From Oligoflexus tunisiensis (lineage in GTDB: Bacteria; Bdellovibrionota_B; Oligoflexia; Oligoflexales; Oligoflexaceae): 64,000 bases of DNA. The notes beneath the pieces are model-generated. The model was given only the letters and a program-made list of their open reading frames with translations. It did not search any database and was not told where the DNA came from. The stretch is taken from NCBI RefSeq assembly GCF_001748245.1, contig NZ_BDFO01000001.1, positions 4,727,471-4,791,470 on the forward strand. Direction: 5' to 3'. The position numbers were made by a program, and so were the translations under genes. Numbering within the stretch: position 1 is the first letter of the stretch; each line of letters begins with the position of its first letter. This document shows positions 8,810 through 16,805 of this stretch, piece after piece.

Positions 8810-10018
8810 ATGAGCAAGTCCAAGAGCAATATTTCACGTCGCGACCTTATCAAGCTGACAGCCGGTACCACAGGTGCTGTCGCTCTCGGCGGTTTCGTCC
8901 CTGGTATCCTGACTTCCGAGGCGCTGGCGCAAACCGCAACGCAATCGGCTGTCCTGGTGGTCTACCTGTCAGGTGGTTACAACGCTATCTTCACCTCGGC
9001 TGACTCATTCAGCGGCGCCGGCACCTTCGGTGTAACCAACGCCAACATGCTGGACCTCGGCGGCGGCCTGGTGGTCGATAACAGCCTCGCCACTCTCGGT
9101 GCCTTTGCGAAAGCAAACATGGCCACGATCGGTGTGGCTCACGGTATCGCCGCTCACGGTGGGGCGAGAACCGCACAATTTACAGTCAATAACCTCAATC
9201 CGGTCCTGTCACTGGCGGCCGGCATGGGCGGAAGTGGTTCCATCAAAGCCGCCAACGTCGGTGCGGAAATGGCGCCTGGTCCGCAAACGGCTGTCGGTGG
9301 AACCTCACTGCAGCAGATCAGCGATATGAAATCCACGATTGATGCTCTCGGTGGTGGGGCTGTGGATCCAACCATGCCCAAGCGTGAATTCGCAGCCAAA
9401 GGCATTACAGCAGCTGAAATGATGTCTCTGCAGCGTCTGAAGGGTAACCCTGCGTCGCTGGCCAGCATGACCAACGGTTATAAAGCGGCTTTTGACACTT
9501 TGTCCAAACCATCGCAACCGTTCAATGCCCAGGAACTCATGACAGCTTATAACCTCACGGGAACAGCTGTGACCAGCATGATGTCGAAATTCGCAGCCGC
9601 TGAGTTGATGGTTCGTTCCGGTGCCAACGTGGTGACGGCAGTCTCCAATGGTTGGGATACTCATGGTGATACCTCGGGACAGCGTGCCCGTCAGAGATTT
9701 ACGCAGGAAATCCTGCCTGGTCTGAAAGTGTTCACCGATCGCATGGTGAAAGCAGACAGTAACGTAACTGTCGTCATCTTTGGTGACTTTGCCCGTTCCT
9801 TGCCTGGTTCCGATCATGCGTCGGTAACCTCCGCCACGGTCATCGGCCCGAACGTGAAACTCGGCACGACCGGTAAGGTTGATGCCAACGTCGGTCTGCC
9901 GGCAGGATCTCCAGGCATCAACGGCATGTGGGGTCTTCTTGCAGCCCTGGCCAAGGCCCCCGCATCGGTGGTGCAAGGCTTCGGTGGGAACCCTCACACG
10001 GCGATCATCAAAGCCTGA
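8810..10018 (+). CDS. Tat-exported DUF1501 family protein
   Basis: 402 residues. The N-terminus carries a twin-arginine signal (SRRDLIKLTAG, then a hydrophobic AVALGGFVPGI stretch and an ALAQ cleavage-like site). The mature part shows DUF1501 landmarks: VVYLSGGYNA near the start, SNGWDTHGD in the middle and VVIFGDFARS plus DHASV later, the equivalents of the GWDTH and FGR/DH motifs of this alkaline-phosphatase/sulfatase-like fold. Tat export implies folding, possibly with a cofactor, before translocation. DUF1501 proteins commonly sit beside haem-binding partners, as here. Function is unknown across the family. It follows the lipoprotein by 12 bp and precedes another haem lipoprotein by 21 bp. 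Confidence 0.88.
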   Translation: MSKSKSNISRRDLIKLTAGTTGAVALGGFVPGILTSEALAQTATQSAVLVVYLSGGYNAIFTSADSFSGAGTFGVTNANMLDLGGGLVVDNSLATLGAFAKANMATIGVAHGIAAHGGARTAQFTVNNLNPVLSLAAGMGGSGSIKAANVGAEMAPGPQTAVGGTSLQQISDMKSTIDALGGGAVDPTMPKREFAAKGITAAEMMSLQRLKGNPASLASMTNGYKAAFDTLSKPSQPFNAQELMTAYNLTGTAVTSMMSKFAAAELMVRSGANVVTAVSNGWDTHGDTSGQRARQRFTQEILPGLKVFTDRMVKADSNVTVVIFGDFARSLPGSDHASVTSATVIGPNVKLGTTGKVDANVGLPAGSPGINGMWGLLAALAKAPASVVQGFGGNPHTAIIKA

Positions 10019-10039
10019 TTCGGATGAAAGGATAGCATC

Positions 10040-10930
10040 ATGCGGCACGTTCCCTTGTCATGTCTGCTTATCGCAGGCCTCGTGCTCAGCAGTTGTGCAG
10101 AAGAAGCACCCAAAGTCTCGCGCTCACAGCCACCCACGGCTGTGGGTGCGGGACAACAGGAGACAACCGGGGGAAATCGTGCCGATGGCACAAAGAGCCC
10201 GACGTCTCCGAACGATAATACGCAGGACCCTTCCACGCCGGGTGATGACATCATTCCGGCTGGTCCGACCACGACGGCGATGACGGTCGCCGCCGGTCCC
10301 GTGAGCTTTGATCTGGCCACGGCAAAACCGGCTCTAACCGGAGCCACGCTGACCGCGACCGTGACCGTCAATGCCGCCGCCGGTGCGGCTCCTGCTTCCA
10401 TCACTCTCAGCAATGTGGCGATCAAAACACCAGCCAATACCGGCTTTGTTCTGTATCGTCCCGTGCTGGTTCTGATGGATGGAACCAAGGAAACGCAGTA
10501 TCCGATCGGAGCGAACATCAACCTGAAAATTCCCAAGGCCCGCACGGTGCCCCTGGCAGGCTTGACGACGGTGACTTTTGACAACATCAGCGCCGGGGCT
10601 TCGATCAAAATGCGTTTCTCCGCGCTCGAACCTTTGCCAGATGCTTTGCTGGACGGCATTCCCAATTACCGGGAGTGCAAGGCGCCGGAAAGTTTTCGGG
10701 CCGTGGCCACCGCGCTGCAGCCCTGCAAGGCTTGCCACAGCGGACTCTTTGCTTATGAGTTTATGGACAAGGATATCGCCACAGCCTGTGGTCAGAATCT
10801 GAAAATCATCGACGCGACTTTGAACAGTAACGGAGTACGACCCAACATTCCCGCTGGTGCTCATCAGGGTGTGAATGCCGGGCCCGTCACCACCGCGATA
10901 GGCCCTTGGCGCACGGCAGAAGGCCTTTAG
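10040..10930 (+). CDS. Lipoprotein with C-terminal single c-haem motif
   Basis: 296 residues. MRHVPLSCLLIAGLVLSSCAE gives a lipobox ending at Cys19; a Pro/Thr/Gly-rich linker follows (to about 75), then a beta-rich domain (MTVAAGPVSFDL to IKMRFSALEP), and finally a Cys-rich C-terminal part with one haem-c motif, CKACH (about 232-236) in LQPCKACHSGLF, plus additional Cys (YRECKAP, TACGQN). Last gene of the DUF1501 operon. It overlaps the convergent msr gene by 4 bp at the stop codons. It may pass electrons to or from the first gene product, but that is inference from co-occurrence. Confidence 0.8.
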   Translation: MRHVPLSCLLIAGLVLSSCAEEAPKVSRSQPPTAVGAGQQETTGGNRADGTKSPTSPNDNTQDPSTPGDDIIPAGPTTTAMTVAAGPVSFDLATAKPALTGATLTATVTVNAAAGAAPASITLSNVAIKTPANTGFVLYRPVLVLMDGTKETQYPIGANINLKIPKARTVPLAGLTTVTFDNISAGASIKMRFSALEPLPDALLDGIPNYRECKAPESFRAVATALQPCKACHSGLFAYEFMDKDIATACGQNLKIIDATLNSNGVRPNIPAGAHQGVNAGPVTTAIGPWRTAEGL

Positions 10931-11784
10931 GATCGCGGAAAAAGTTGCCGATAACGATGGCAGTAGGGAATATCACCTTTGCGTTCATAATAATGCTGGT
11001 GATAATCCTCTGCGGGCCAGAATTTTGTACGCGGCCTCAATTCCGTCGCCACCTTCATGCCCCGGGCTTTGAGCTGTTCGATCAACTCCTCTGCAAGTTT
11101 TTTCTCTTCCTCATTCTCATAAAACAAAACGGATAAATACTGGGGCCCAATATCCGGCCCCTGTCCATCAGTCTGCGAGAAATCATGCGTTTCAAAGAAC
11201 ACCCGCAGAATCTCCGCCAGATCCACCTGAACCGGATCGTAGGTCACTTCCGTGGCCTCGACATGGCCTGTGGTGCCGCTGCAAACCTGTTTGTAGCTGG
11301 GGTTCTCCACATGCCCCCCGCTGTACCCTACCTGCGTTTTTAAAACGCCTGGGATGCGTCCCAGATAGTATTCCGTTCCCCAGAAGCAGCCCGAAGCCAG
11401 GACCACGCTACGGACGCCAGGGACCTTGGTCGGTTCAAATTCCAGGGAGACGCTGTTCACGCAGTGCCGGGTATTTTTATCAGTCAAACGCTCACCCTGG
11501 AAGACATGGCCCAGGTGAGCCCCGCAGTTTTTGCAAAGAATTTCGGTCCTCCGGCCATCGGCGTCGGTTTTGCGTTCCACCGCGCCAGGGATTTCGTCAT
11601 CAAAGCTCGGCCAACCGCATTCGGAATGAAATTTATCGTCGCTCCGGTAGAGCGCAGCCCCGCATTTTTTGCAATGATACACGCCAGGTGCTGTGGTGTT
11701 CACATAAAGACCAGTAAAGGGCCGCTCGGTTCCTTTTTGATCGATCACCCAACTTTCAAAGGGTGTCAGTTGCCTTTGTGACAT
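10927..11784 (-). CDS. Fused methionine sulfoxide reductase, MsrB-MsrA order
   Basis: 285 residues. The first half is MsrB: Zn-binding Cys pairs CKKC (about 37-40) and CKNC (about 84-87), the SECGWPSF motif, and catalytic RHCVNSVSLEF. The second half is MsrA: SGCFWGTEYYL with the catalytic Cys, then QVGYSGGHVENPSYKQVCSG and GHVEATEV. Together these reduce both R- and S-methionine sulfoxide in proteins or free Met, using thioredoxin. There is no signal peptide, so it is probably cytosolic. The domain order is B then A; the better-known PilB-type fusions are A then B. It is divergent from the fabA operon with 189 bp between. An AAGG site precedes the ATG. Confidence 0.95.
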   Translation of the reverse strand: MSQRQLTPFESWVIDQKGTERPFTGLYVNTTAPGVYHCKKCGAALYRSDDKFHSECGWPSFDDEIPGAVERKTDADGRRTEILCKNCGAHLGHVFQGERLTDKNTRHCVNSVSLEFEPTKVPGVRSVVLASGCFWGTEYYLGRIPGVLKTQVGYSGGHVENPSYKQVCSGTTGHVEATEVTYDPVQVDLAEILRVFFETHDFSQTDGQGPDIGPQYLSVLFYENEEEKKLAEELIEQLKARGMKVATELRPRTKFWPAEDYHQHYYERKGDIPYCHRYRQLFPRS

Positions 11785-11973
11785 AATATGCCTTGCTGAA
11801 ATAGGTGAAAGCGCGAAGAATCAGTTCGATTCTACTCTCAAATACAAACGAAAAAATCCTAGTCCTTGTGTAAACTTTTCGCAAGAGCGGCGCACGTGCA
11901 ACATTACAGTTGGAGGCTGAGCTAACAAAGGATATGTAAGAGAAGGAGTCCCAATCACCGAAGGAAGTTTCCC

Positions 11974-12564
11974 ATGCTTTACGCAGAATTTCTTGAACGC
12001 ACCTCATTCAACAAGCAGGAATTGATCGCCCATGCCAATGGTCTGCTTGTGGAAGATACCCCGATTCCGGAATTTGGCCGCATTCCAGCACCTCCCTTTC
12101 TGATGTTTGATCGCATCGTGGAATTGACTCGCAATGGTTCCTCTGGTTCCATTATTGCCGAACAGGATGTGCAGCTGGATGCCTGGTATTTTCAATGTCA
12201 CTTTAAAGGTGATCCTGTACAGCCGGGCTGCCTTGGTCTTGATGCAGTATGGCAATTGATTGGGTTTTACTGCTTTGCCAACGGCGGTCTCGGCAGCGGT
12301 CGCGCGCTGGGCTGCGAAAGCGTGGAATTCCTGGGCCAGATTCGCCCGCACGATAAGCTCGTGCGTTATGAAGTGACCATTCGCCGCCTTTCCATTTTGA
12401 AAGGCAAAGGCGCAGCCATCGCTGTGGGTGATGCGCGCGTGCTGGTCGATGATCAGCCTATTTACAATATCAAAGGTGCCCGTGTCGGCAGCTTTACTGG
12501 CATCAGTTATCCCGATTATCCGCTGCCTTCAGCCAACTCGCGCGGCGGTATTCTGGTTCGTTAA
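11974..12564 (+). CDS. fabA: 3-hydroxydecanoyl-ACP dehydratase/isomerase FabA
   Basis: 196 residues, slightly longer than E. coli FabA (about 172). The active-site segment FQCHFKGDPVQPGCLGLD contains the catalytic His and the Asp (LGLDAVWQL), and PPFLMFDRIVELT and RALGCESVEFLGQI match the FabA fold. FabA dehydrates 3-hydroxyacyl-ACP and isomerises trans-2 to cis-3 decenoyl-ACP, the branch point for unsaturated fatty acids. First gene of a three-gene operon with a FabZ-like protein (14-bp gap) and a ketoacyl synthase (4-bp overlap), which should supply the FabB-type elongation step. The extra N-terminal and C-terminal residues (about 12 each) are unusual but not domain-sized. Confidence 0.95.
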   Translation: MLYAEFLERTSFNKQELIAHANGLLVEDTPIPEFGRIPAPPFLMFDRIVELTRNGSSGSIIAEQDVQLDAWYFQCHFKGDPVQPGCLGLDAVWQLIGFYCFANGGLGSGRALGCESVEFLGQIRPHDKLVRYEVTIRRLSILKGKGAAIAVGDARVLVDDQPIYNIKGARVGSFTGISYPDYPLPSANSRGGILVR

Positions 12565-12578
12565 GAGGAGTTTCCGGC

Positions 12579-13034
12579 ATGACGGTTGACATCAAACAAA
12601 CCATTTTGGAAATGGTGCCCCAGCAGTATCCGTTTCGGTTCCTGGATCGCATTGTCGATCTGGATGCCCAGAACATCGTCGGGGAATATACCTTTGATCC
12701 GGGGCTGCCCTTTTATCAAAAGGAAAATGTGGTCCCCGAAACCATTCTGATCGAAACCGTGGCCCAGACCGTGGTCGTCGCCATGGGTTTGCATTTGATT
12801 GATGTGGACGCTCAGAACGGAAAAGGTCTGAATCCGTCCGAATATGTGACTCTGTTCACCGACGTGGAAATGGAATTTTTCAAGCCCGTGCATGCGGGTG
12901 AAAAGGTTCAGGTTCGCGGCACCAAGCAGAGCTGGCGTTTTCGGAAGATTCGATCGCAGGCGGAACTTTATAACGAACAGGGTGAGCTGATCGCTCGCGG
13001 AACTCTGTCCGGTATGGGAGTGAAAAAACAATGA
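12579..13034 (+). CDS. FabZ-like hotdog protein lacking the GHFP catalytic His
   Basis: 151 residues, FabZ size and fold: QQYPFRFLDRIVDLD matches HRYPFLLVDRV, and ILIETVAQTVVVAMG matches the central helix LEAMAQ with its Glu kept. The intervening FFxGHFPxxPxxPG loop is replaced by a shorter PFYQKENVVPET, so the catalytic His and GHFP motif are absent. It may be a non-dehydrating hotdog protein (binding or thioesterase-like) or a regulatory partner of FabA. AAGAGGAG is its ribosome site, and its stop overlaps the next start (ATGA), pointing to translational coupling. Confidence 0.82.
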   Translation: MTVDIKQTILEMVPQQYPFRFLDRIVDLDAQNIVGEYTFDPGLPFYQKENVVPETILIETVAQTVVVAMGLHLIDVDAQNGKGLNPSEYVTLFTDVEMEFFKPVHAGEKVQVRGTKQSWRFRKIRSQAELYNEQGELIARGTLSGMGVKKQ

Positions 13035-14308
13035 GCAAAAGACGCGTTGTTGTTACGGGAATGGGCGTGGTCGCGCCCAACGGTCATGGTTTGAAAAACT
13101 TCAGCCAGGCCTTGCGCCAGGGTCAGTCCGGTCTGCGTCACCTGCCGGAACTGGAGCAACTCAAATTCGGTTGTCAGGTGGCCGGCGTGCCGCAAAATAT
13201 CGATGAAATCAAGACATCCTACTTCAGTCCGGATGAGCTGCTGGCCATGAACACGGCCATGACCTTTGCCTGCATTGCCGGTGTGGATGCCTGGAAGGAT
13301 GCTGGACTGGATTTGCCGCAGTTTGGTTCCGATCACGTGCACGAGGATACCGGCGCCATCGTGGGAACCGGCATTGGCGGTGTGGATACCCTGGCCGAAA
13401 AAGTCATTCCTCAGACCAGTCAGGGTCAGGTTCGACGCCTCGGCAGCACCATTATTGAACAGATCATGGCCAGTTCGGTGAGTGCCCGCTTTGGTGGACT
13501 CTTTGCGCTTGGCAATCAGGTGACGACCAACAGCAGCGCCTGCAGTACCGGAACGGAAGCCCTGATCATGGGCGTGCAGCGCATTCGTGATGGTCTGGCC
13601 GATCGCATGATGGTGGGTGGAGCGGAAGGCGCGCATCCTTATATTTGGGCCGGTTTCGATGCCATGCGCGTTTTGAATCGCAATAGCAATGACAAGCCCA
13701 CGGCCGCCTCGCGTCCTCTGAGTGCCACAGCCAAGGGTTTCATTCCTGGCAGCGGCGGCGGTGTGCTGGTGGTCGAGGCTTTGGAAACCGCACAGGCTCG
13801 TGGCGCACGCATTTATGCCGAGGTTCTGGGCTCCGCTCTCAACTGTGGCGGCATGCGTCGGGGTGGAAGCATGACGGCGCCAAGTCCCTATAGCGTGCGT
13901 CGCTGTATTCGGGATGCCATGATGGATGCCGGAATCCAATCCGAGGAACTGGATTATATCAACGGACACCTGACGGCCACCGGCGCGGATCCTTTGGAAG
14001 TGGGCAACTGGCTTTCCGCCCTGGAACTGCCGGCAGAACGCTTCCCTGTGATCAACTCGACCAAGTCCATGATCGGTCACGCTCTCGGTGCAGCCGGAGC
14101 CGTGGAGTGCATCGCCACGATTCTGCAGATGCATGAAGGATTTATCCATCCTTCGCTCAATAGCGAGGATCTGCATCCCGATATTGAAAAGATCGCAGGT
14201 AGCATTCCTCATGAAGCTCTTAACAAAGCGATTCAGGTGGCGGCCAAGTCCAGTTTTGGATTTGGTGACGTGAACAGCTGTGTCGTCTTTAGAAAATGGG
14301 CCGGCTGA
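13031..14308 (+). CDS. Beta-ketoacyl-ACP synthase (FabB/FabF family)
   Basis: 425 residues. The thiolase-fold triad is complete: Cys in NSSACSTGTEAL (about 171), His in INGHLTATGADP and His in NSTKSMIGHALGAAGA. The N-terminus RRVVVTGMGVVAPNGHG is standard. It condenses malonyl-ACP with acyl-ACP. Its position directly after fabA suggests a FabB-like role in elongating the cis-3 intermediate, but the sequence around the first His (INGHLTATG rather than NAHGTST) is atypical for both FabB and FabF, so no subfamily symbol is given. Overlaps the FabZ-like gene by 4 bp. A GC-rich palindrome lies 23 bp downstream. Confidence 0.93.
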   Translation: MSKRRVVVTGMGVVAPNGHGLKNFSQALRQGQSGLRHLPELEQLKFGCQVAGVPQNIDEIKTSYFSPDELLAMNTAMTFACIAGVDAWKDAGLDLPQFGSDHVHEDTGAIVGTGIGGVDTLAEKVIPQTSQGQVRRLGSTIIEQIMASSVSARFGGLFALGNQVTTNSSACSTGTEALIMGVQRIRDGLADRMMVGGAEGAHPYIWAGFDAMRVLNRNSNDKPTAASRPLSATAKGFIPGSGGGVLVVEALETAQARGARIYAEVLGSALNCGGMRRGGSMTAPSPYSVRRCIRDAMMDAGIQSEELDYINGHLTATGADPLEVGNWLSALELPAERFPVINSTKSMIGHALGAAGAVECIATILQMHEGFIHPSLNSEDLHPDIEKIAGSIPHEALNKAIQVAAKSSFGFGDVNSCVVFRKWAG

Positions 14309-14330
14309 TTTCCGATCAAACTCAATCCCG

Positions 14331-14350
14331 AGGCGCCCTGCAGGGCGCCT
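14331..14350 (+). terminator. GC palindrome after fab operon (terminator-like hairpin)
   Basis: AGGCGCCC, loop TGCA, GGGCGCCT: 8-bp perfect stem, 23 bp after the synthase stop. It is followed by C-rich rather than T-rich sequence, so it could be a pause/processing hairpin instead of an intrinsic terminator. Confidence 0.55.
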
Positions 14351-14474
14351 GTCCCCCGCCCTCCCGCTGACATTTTTTCGTCAATCGCGTAATCCCGAGC
14401 GCCAGCCTCTAGCCTTTCGCCGATGTTTACGGTAAATCCGTAGTAGAACAGTATCAGCCCAGAAAGACATTCCA

Positions 14475-15812
14475 ATGGAACATCAGCTCAATCCCGGCCT
14501 CCGAACCAAAGTCCTGCAAGGTCTCGGCATCTGGCTCATCCTCCATGGCATTCTTATTTCTTTCTCATCCGCGCAGTCCGCTCCGAACTCGCTGACCTGG
14601 CAAGCGGCTGTAACGGAAGCCAGTCGCAACAATGCGGAGCTGAAGGCCGCTCAGGAAAATGTGAAGAGTGCTCAGGCGAATGTCCAGGTCGCGCGCGCCG
14701 GCTATCTGCCACGGATTTCAGCATCATTCTCAGCCGGACTGGAGGGTCGTGAAATCACCAGCCGCACCTTCGAACCCACCACGTACCAGGATTTGCAGGC
14801 CCGTGCGACCGACAGTTATGGAGCCTCGATCGAAGCCAGTGAAACCATTTTTGATGGTTTTGCCACGCAGTCGCGGGTCGGGCAGGCGGAATCACGGGTT
14901 CGCGAAAGCGAGCACCAGATTCAAATTCTGAAAGCGCGCCTCAGCTATGATCTGAAAACAGCCTGGTCGGGCATGATGCAGGCGCAGAGGTCGCTCCGCC
15001 TTTATCAGGATATTATCAAGCGCCGCGAGGAAAACCTGCGACTCGTTGAATTGCGTTTCGCCGCGGGCCAGGAAAACAAGGGTTCCGTGCGCCTGTCCGA
15101 AGCCTATTTGAAACAGGCGCGTTTTGAAGAGATGCAGGCCCGCGATAATCTCAACGTGGCCCGCTCCCGTTTGAACAAGGTGCTGGGTCGTGCCGATGAC
15201 AGCAGCTACGAACTTCGGGGTGATGTGCCCCTCAGCGCCATTCCCGGCCGGGTGGATTTCACGGCCCTCGCCCGCAACACGCCCGAATTCAAATTGAGCC
15301 AGGCGCAGGAGCAAACCGCGACCGCGGATCTCTCCCTCGCCCGGGCCGGCTTTTATCCCGAGCTTGGTCTGCGCGGCAGCATCGGCCGCACGGATGATCA
15401 CTTTTTCCCTGAGAATGAAGCCTGGTCGCTCAGTGTGGTGCTGACCGTTCCGCTCTTCTCAGGCGGCAGCGATTACTATACGCGGCAGGCTGCGATCAAT
15501 CGATTGACGGCCGCCGGCCTCACACGGGAAAATGCGGAACGTGATATCGTGGCCCGCCTGCGTCAGGCGCATGTGACTCTCCTGGAATCCAGTGAACGCC
15601 TGAAAGTGGATGAAAGTTTTGAAGATGCCGTCACGCTGCGTGCGGAAATCGCTCGGAGCAAGTACAACAATGGCCTGACCACCTTCGATGACTGGGATTT
15701 GATTGAAAGTGATTTGATCAATCGCCAGCGCGCGGTGCTGTCCAGTCAGGGCAATCGGGTGACCGCGGAAGCCGCATGGGAACAAGCGCAGGGAAGAGGA
15801 GCACTGCAGTGA
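14475..15812 (+). CDS. TolC-family outer-membrane efflux channel
   Basis: 445 residues. A signal segment (LGIWLILHGILISFSSAQSA) is followed by two OEP repeats. LTWQAAVTEASRNNAELKAAQENV starts the first, and the internal YELRGDVPL and FKLSQAQEQTATADLSLARAGFYPELGLRG start the second, matching the coiled-coil alpha-barrel architecture of TolC. It forms the trimeric exit duct. First gene of a transcription unit with a MacA-like adaptor and a MacB-like ABC transporter, so the operon encodes all three parts of the pump. The stop codon overlaps the next start (GTGA). Confidence 0.92.
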   Translation: MEHQLNPGLRTKVLQGLGIWLILHGILISFSSAQSAPNSLTWQAAVTEASRNNAELKAAQENVKSAQANVQVARAGYLPRISASFSAGLEGREITSRTFEPTTYQDLQARATDSYGASIEASETIFDGFATQSRVGQAESRVRESEHQIQILKARLSYDLKTAWSGMMQAQRSLRLYQDIIKRREENLRLVELRFAAGQENKGSVRLSEAYLKQARFEEMQARDNLNVARSRLNKVLGRADDSSYELRGDVPLSAIPGRVDFTALARNTPEFKLSQAQEQTATADLSLARAGFYPELGLRGSIGRTDDHFFPENEAWSLSVVLTVPLFSGGSDYYTRQAAINRLTAAGLTRENAERDIVARLRQAHVTLLESSERLKVDESFEDAVTLRAEIARSKYNNGLTTFDDWDLIESDLINRQRAVLSSQGNRVTAEAAWEQAQGRGALQ

Positions 15813-16801
15813 ATCAAGCCAAGTCAAAATCCCGTCTGAAACTTTGGATTCTTCTGGGTGTCGCTCTTTTGCTCGGCGGTGGAGGCTGGTACTACTATAA
15901 GAAAAAGAAAAGCCTGCCTCCGGTGACCTATACCGAGGCCACGGTCACCCGCGATACGCTGCAGATTACCATTCTGAGCACCGGCATTGTGCAGCCGGAA
16001 AATCGCCTCGAAATCAAACCGCCGATCGCCGGTCGGGTCGAACAGGTTCTGGTGAATGAGGGCGACGAAGTGAGAAAGGGCCAGATCCTCGCCTGGATGA
16101 GTTCCACCGAACGGGCGGCCTTGCTCGATGCCGCCCGTGCAAAAGGCGCCGCTGAAGTCAAACGCTGGGAGGATATCTATCGTCCCACTCCGATCATGGC
16201 TCCCATCAACGGCACCATCATCCTGCGCAATGTGGAAGCCGGTCAGACCTTTTCCAACGTGGACTCGGTATTCTCGATGTCGAACCGTTTGACCATCAAG
16301 GCCCAGGTGGATGAAACCGATCTGGCCCAGATTAAAAAAGGCCAGACCGCAACCGTTGTGCTGGACGCCTACCCCCGTGAGGAAATTCCCGGCAAGGTGG
16401 AAAAACTCGCCTACGATGCCAAGACCGTGAACAATGTCACGACCTATACCGTGGATGTGCTGCCGAATAAAACTCCGGAGTTCATGCGCAGCGGGATGAC
16501 AGCCAACGTCACCTTTCTCGTTTCGGAAAAGAAGGATGTTCTCACCATTCCGAGCGAGGCCATCAAGTTCATGGACGGCAAACCCGCCGTGCTGCGGCCC
16601 AATCCCGACCAAAGCCTGCCGCCCATCGAACAGCCGATTAAAATCGGTGTGACCGATGGCAAGCAGACGGAACTTGTGGAAGGCCTTGAAGAAGGCGCCA
16701 CGATCCTGATTGAAAACCTGACGCTGGGCAACGGGGCGGCGGCCGGTGGCAATCCTTTCATGCCGTCGCGCCGACCGCGCGGTTCCAGAGGAGGCCGATA
16801 A
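15809..16801 (+). CDS. MacA-like periplasmic adaptor (HlyD/MFP family)
   Basis: 330 residues. One N-terminal TM anchor (KLWILLGVALLLGGGGWYYY), a first lipoyl half (IKPPIAGRVEQVLVNEGDEV), an unusually short hairpin (LDAARAKGAAEVKRWEDIY) where most family members have a long coiled coil, then a second lipoyl half (TPIMAPINGTIILRNVEAG), a beta-barrel (IKAQVDETDLAQIKKGQ) and a membrane-proximal domain. It links the inner-membrane transporter to TolC. GTG at 15809, with GGAAGAGGAG 7 nt upstream, overlapping the preceding stop, is preferred over an ATG at 15776 inside the channel gene. The short hairpin may shorten the reach to the channel. Confidence 0.88.
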   Translation: MNQAKSKSRLKLWILLGVALLLGGGGWYYYKKKKSLPPVTYTEATVTRDTLQITILSTGIVQPENRLEIKPPIAGRVEQVLVNEGDEVRKGQILAWMSSTERAALLDAARAKGAAEVKRWEDIYRPTPIMAPINGTIILRNVEAGQTFSNVDSVFSMSNRLTIKAQVDETDLAQIKKGQTATVVLDAYPREEIPGKVEKLAYDAKTVNNVTTYTVDVLPNKTPEFMRSGMTANVTFLVSEKKDVLTIPSEAIKFMDGKPAVLRPNPDQSLPPIEQPIKIGVTDGKQTELVEGLEEGATILIENLTLGNGAAAGGNPFMPSRRPRGSRGGR

Positions 16802-16805
16802 GAGC

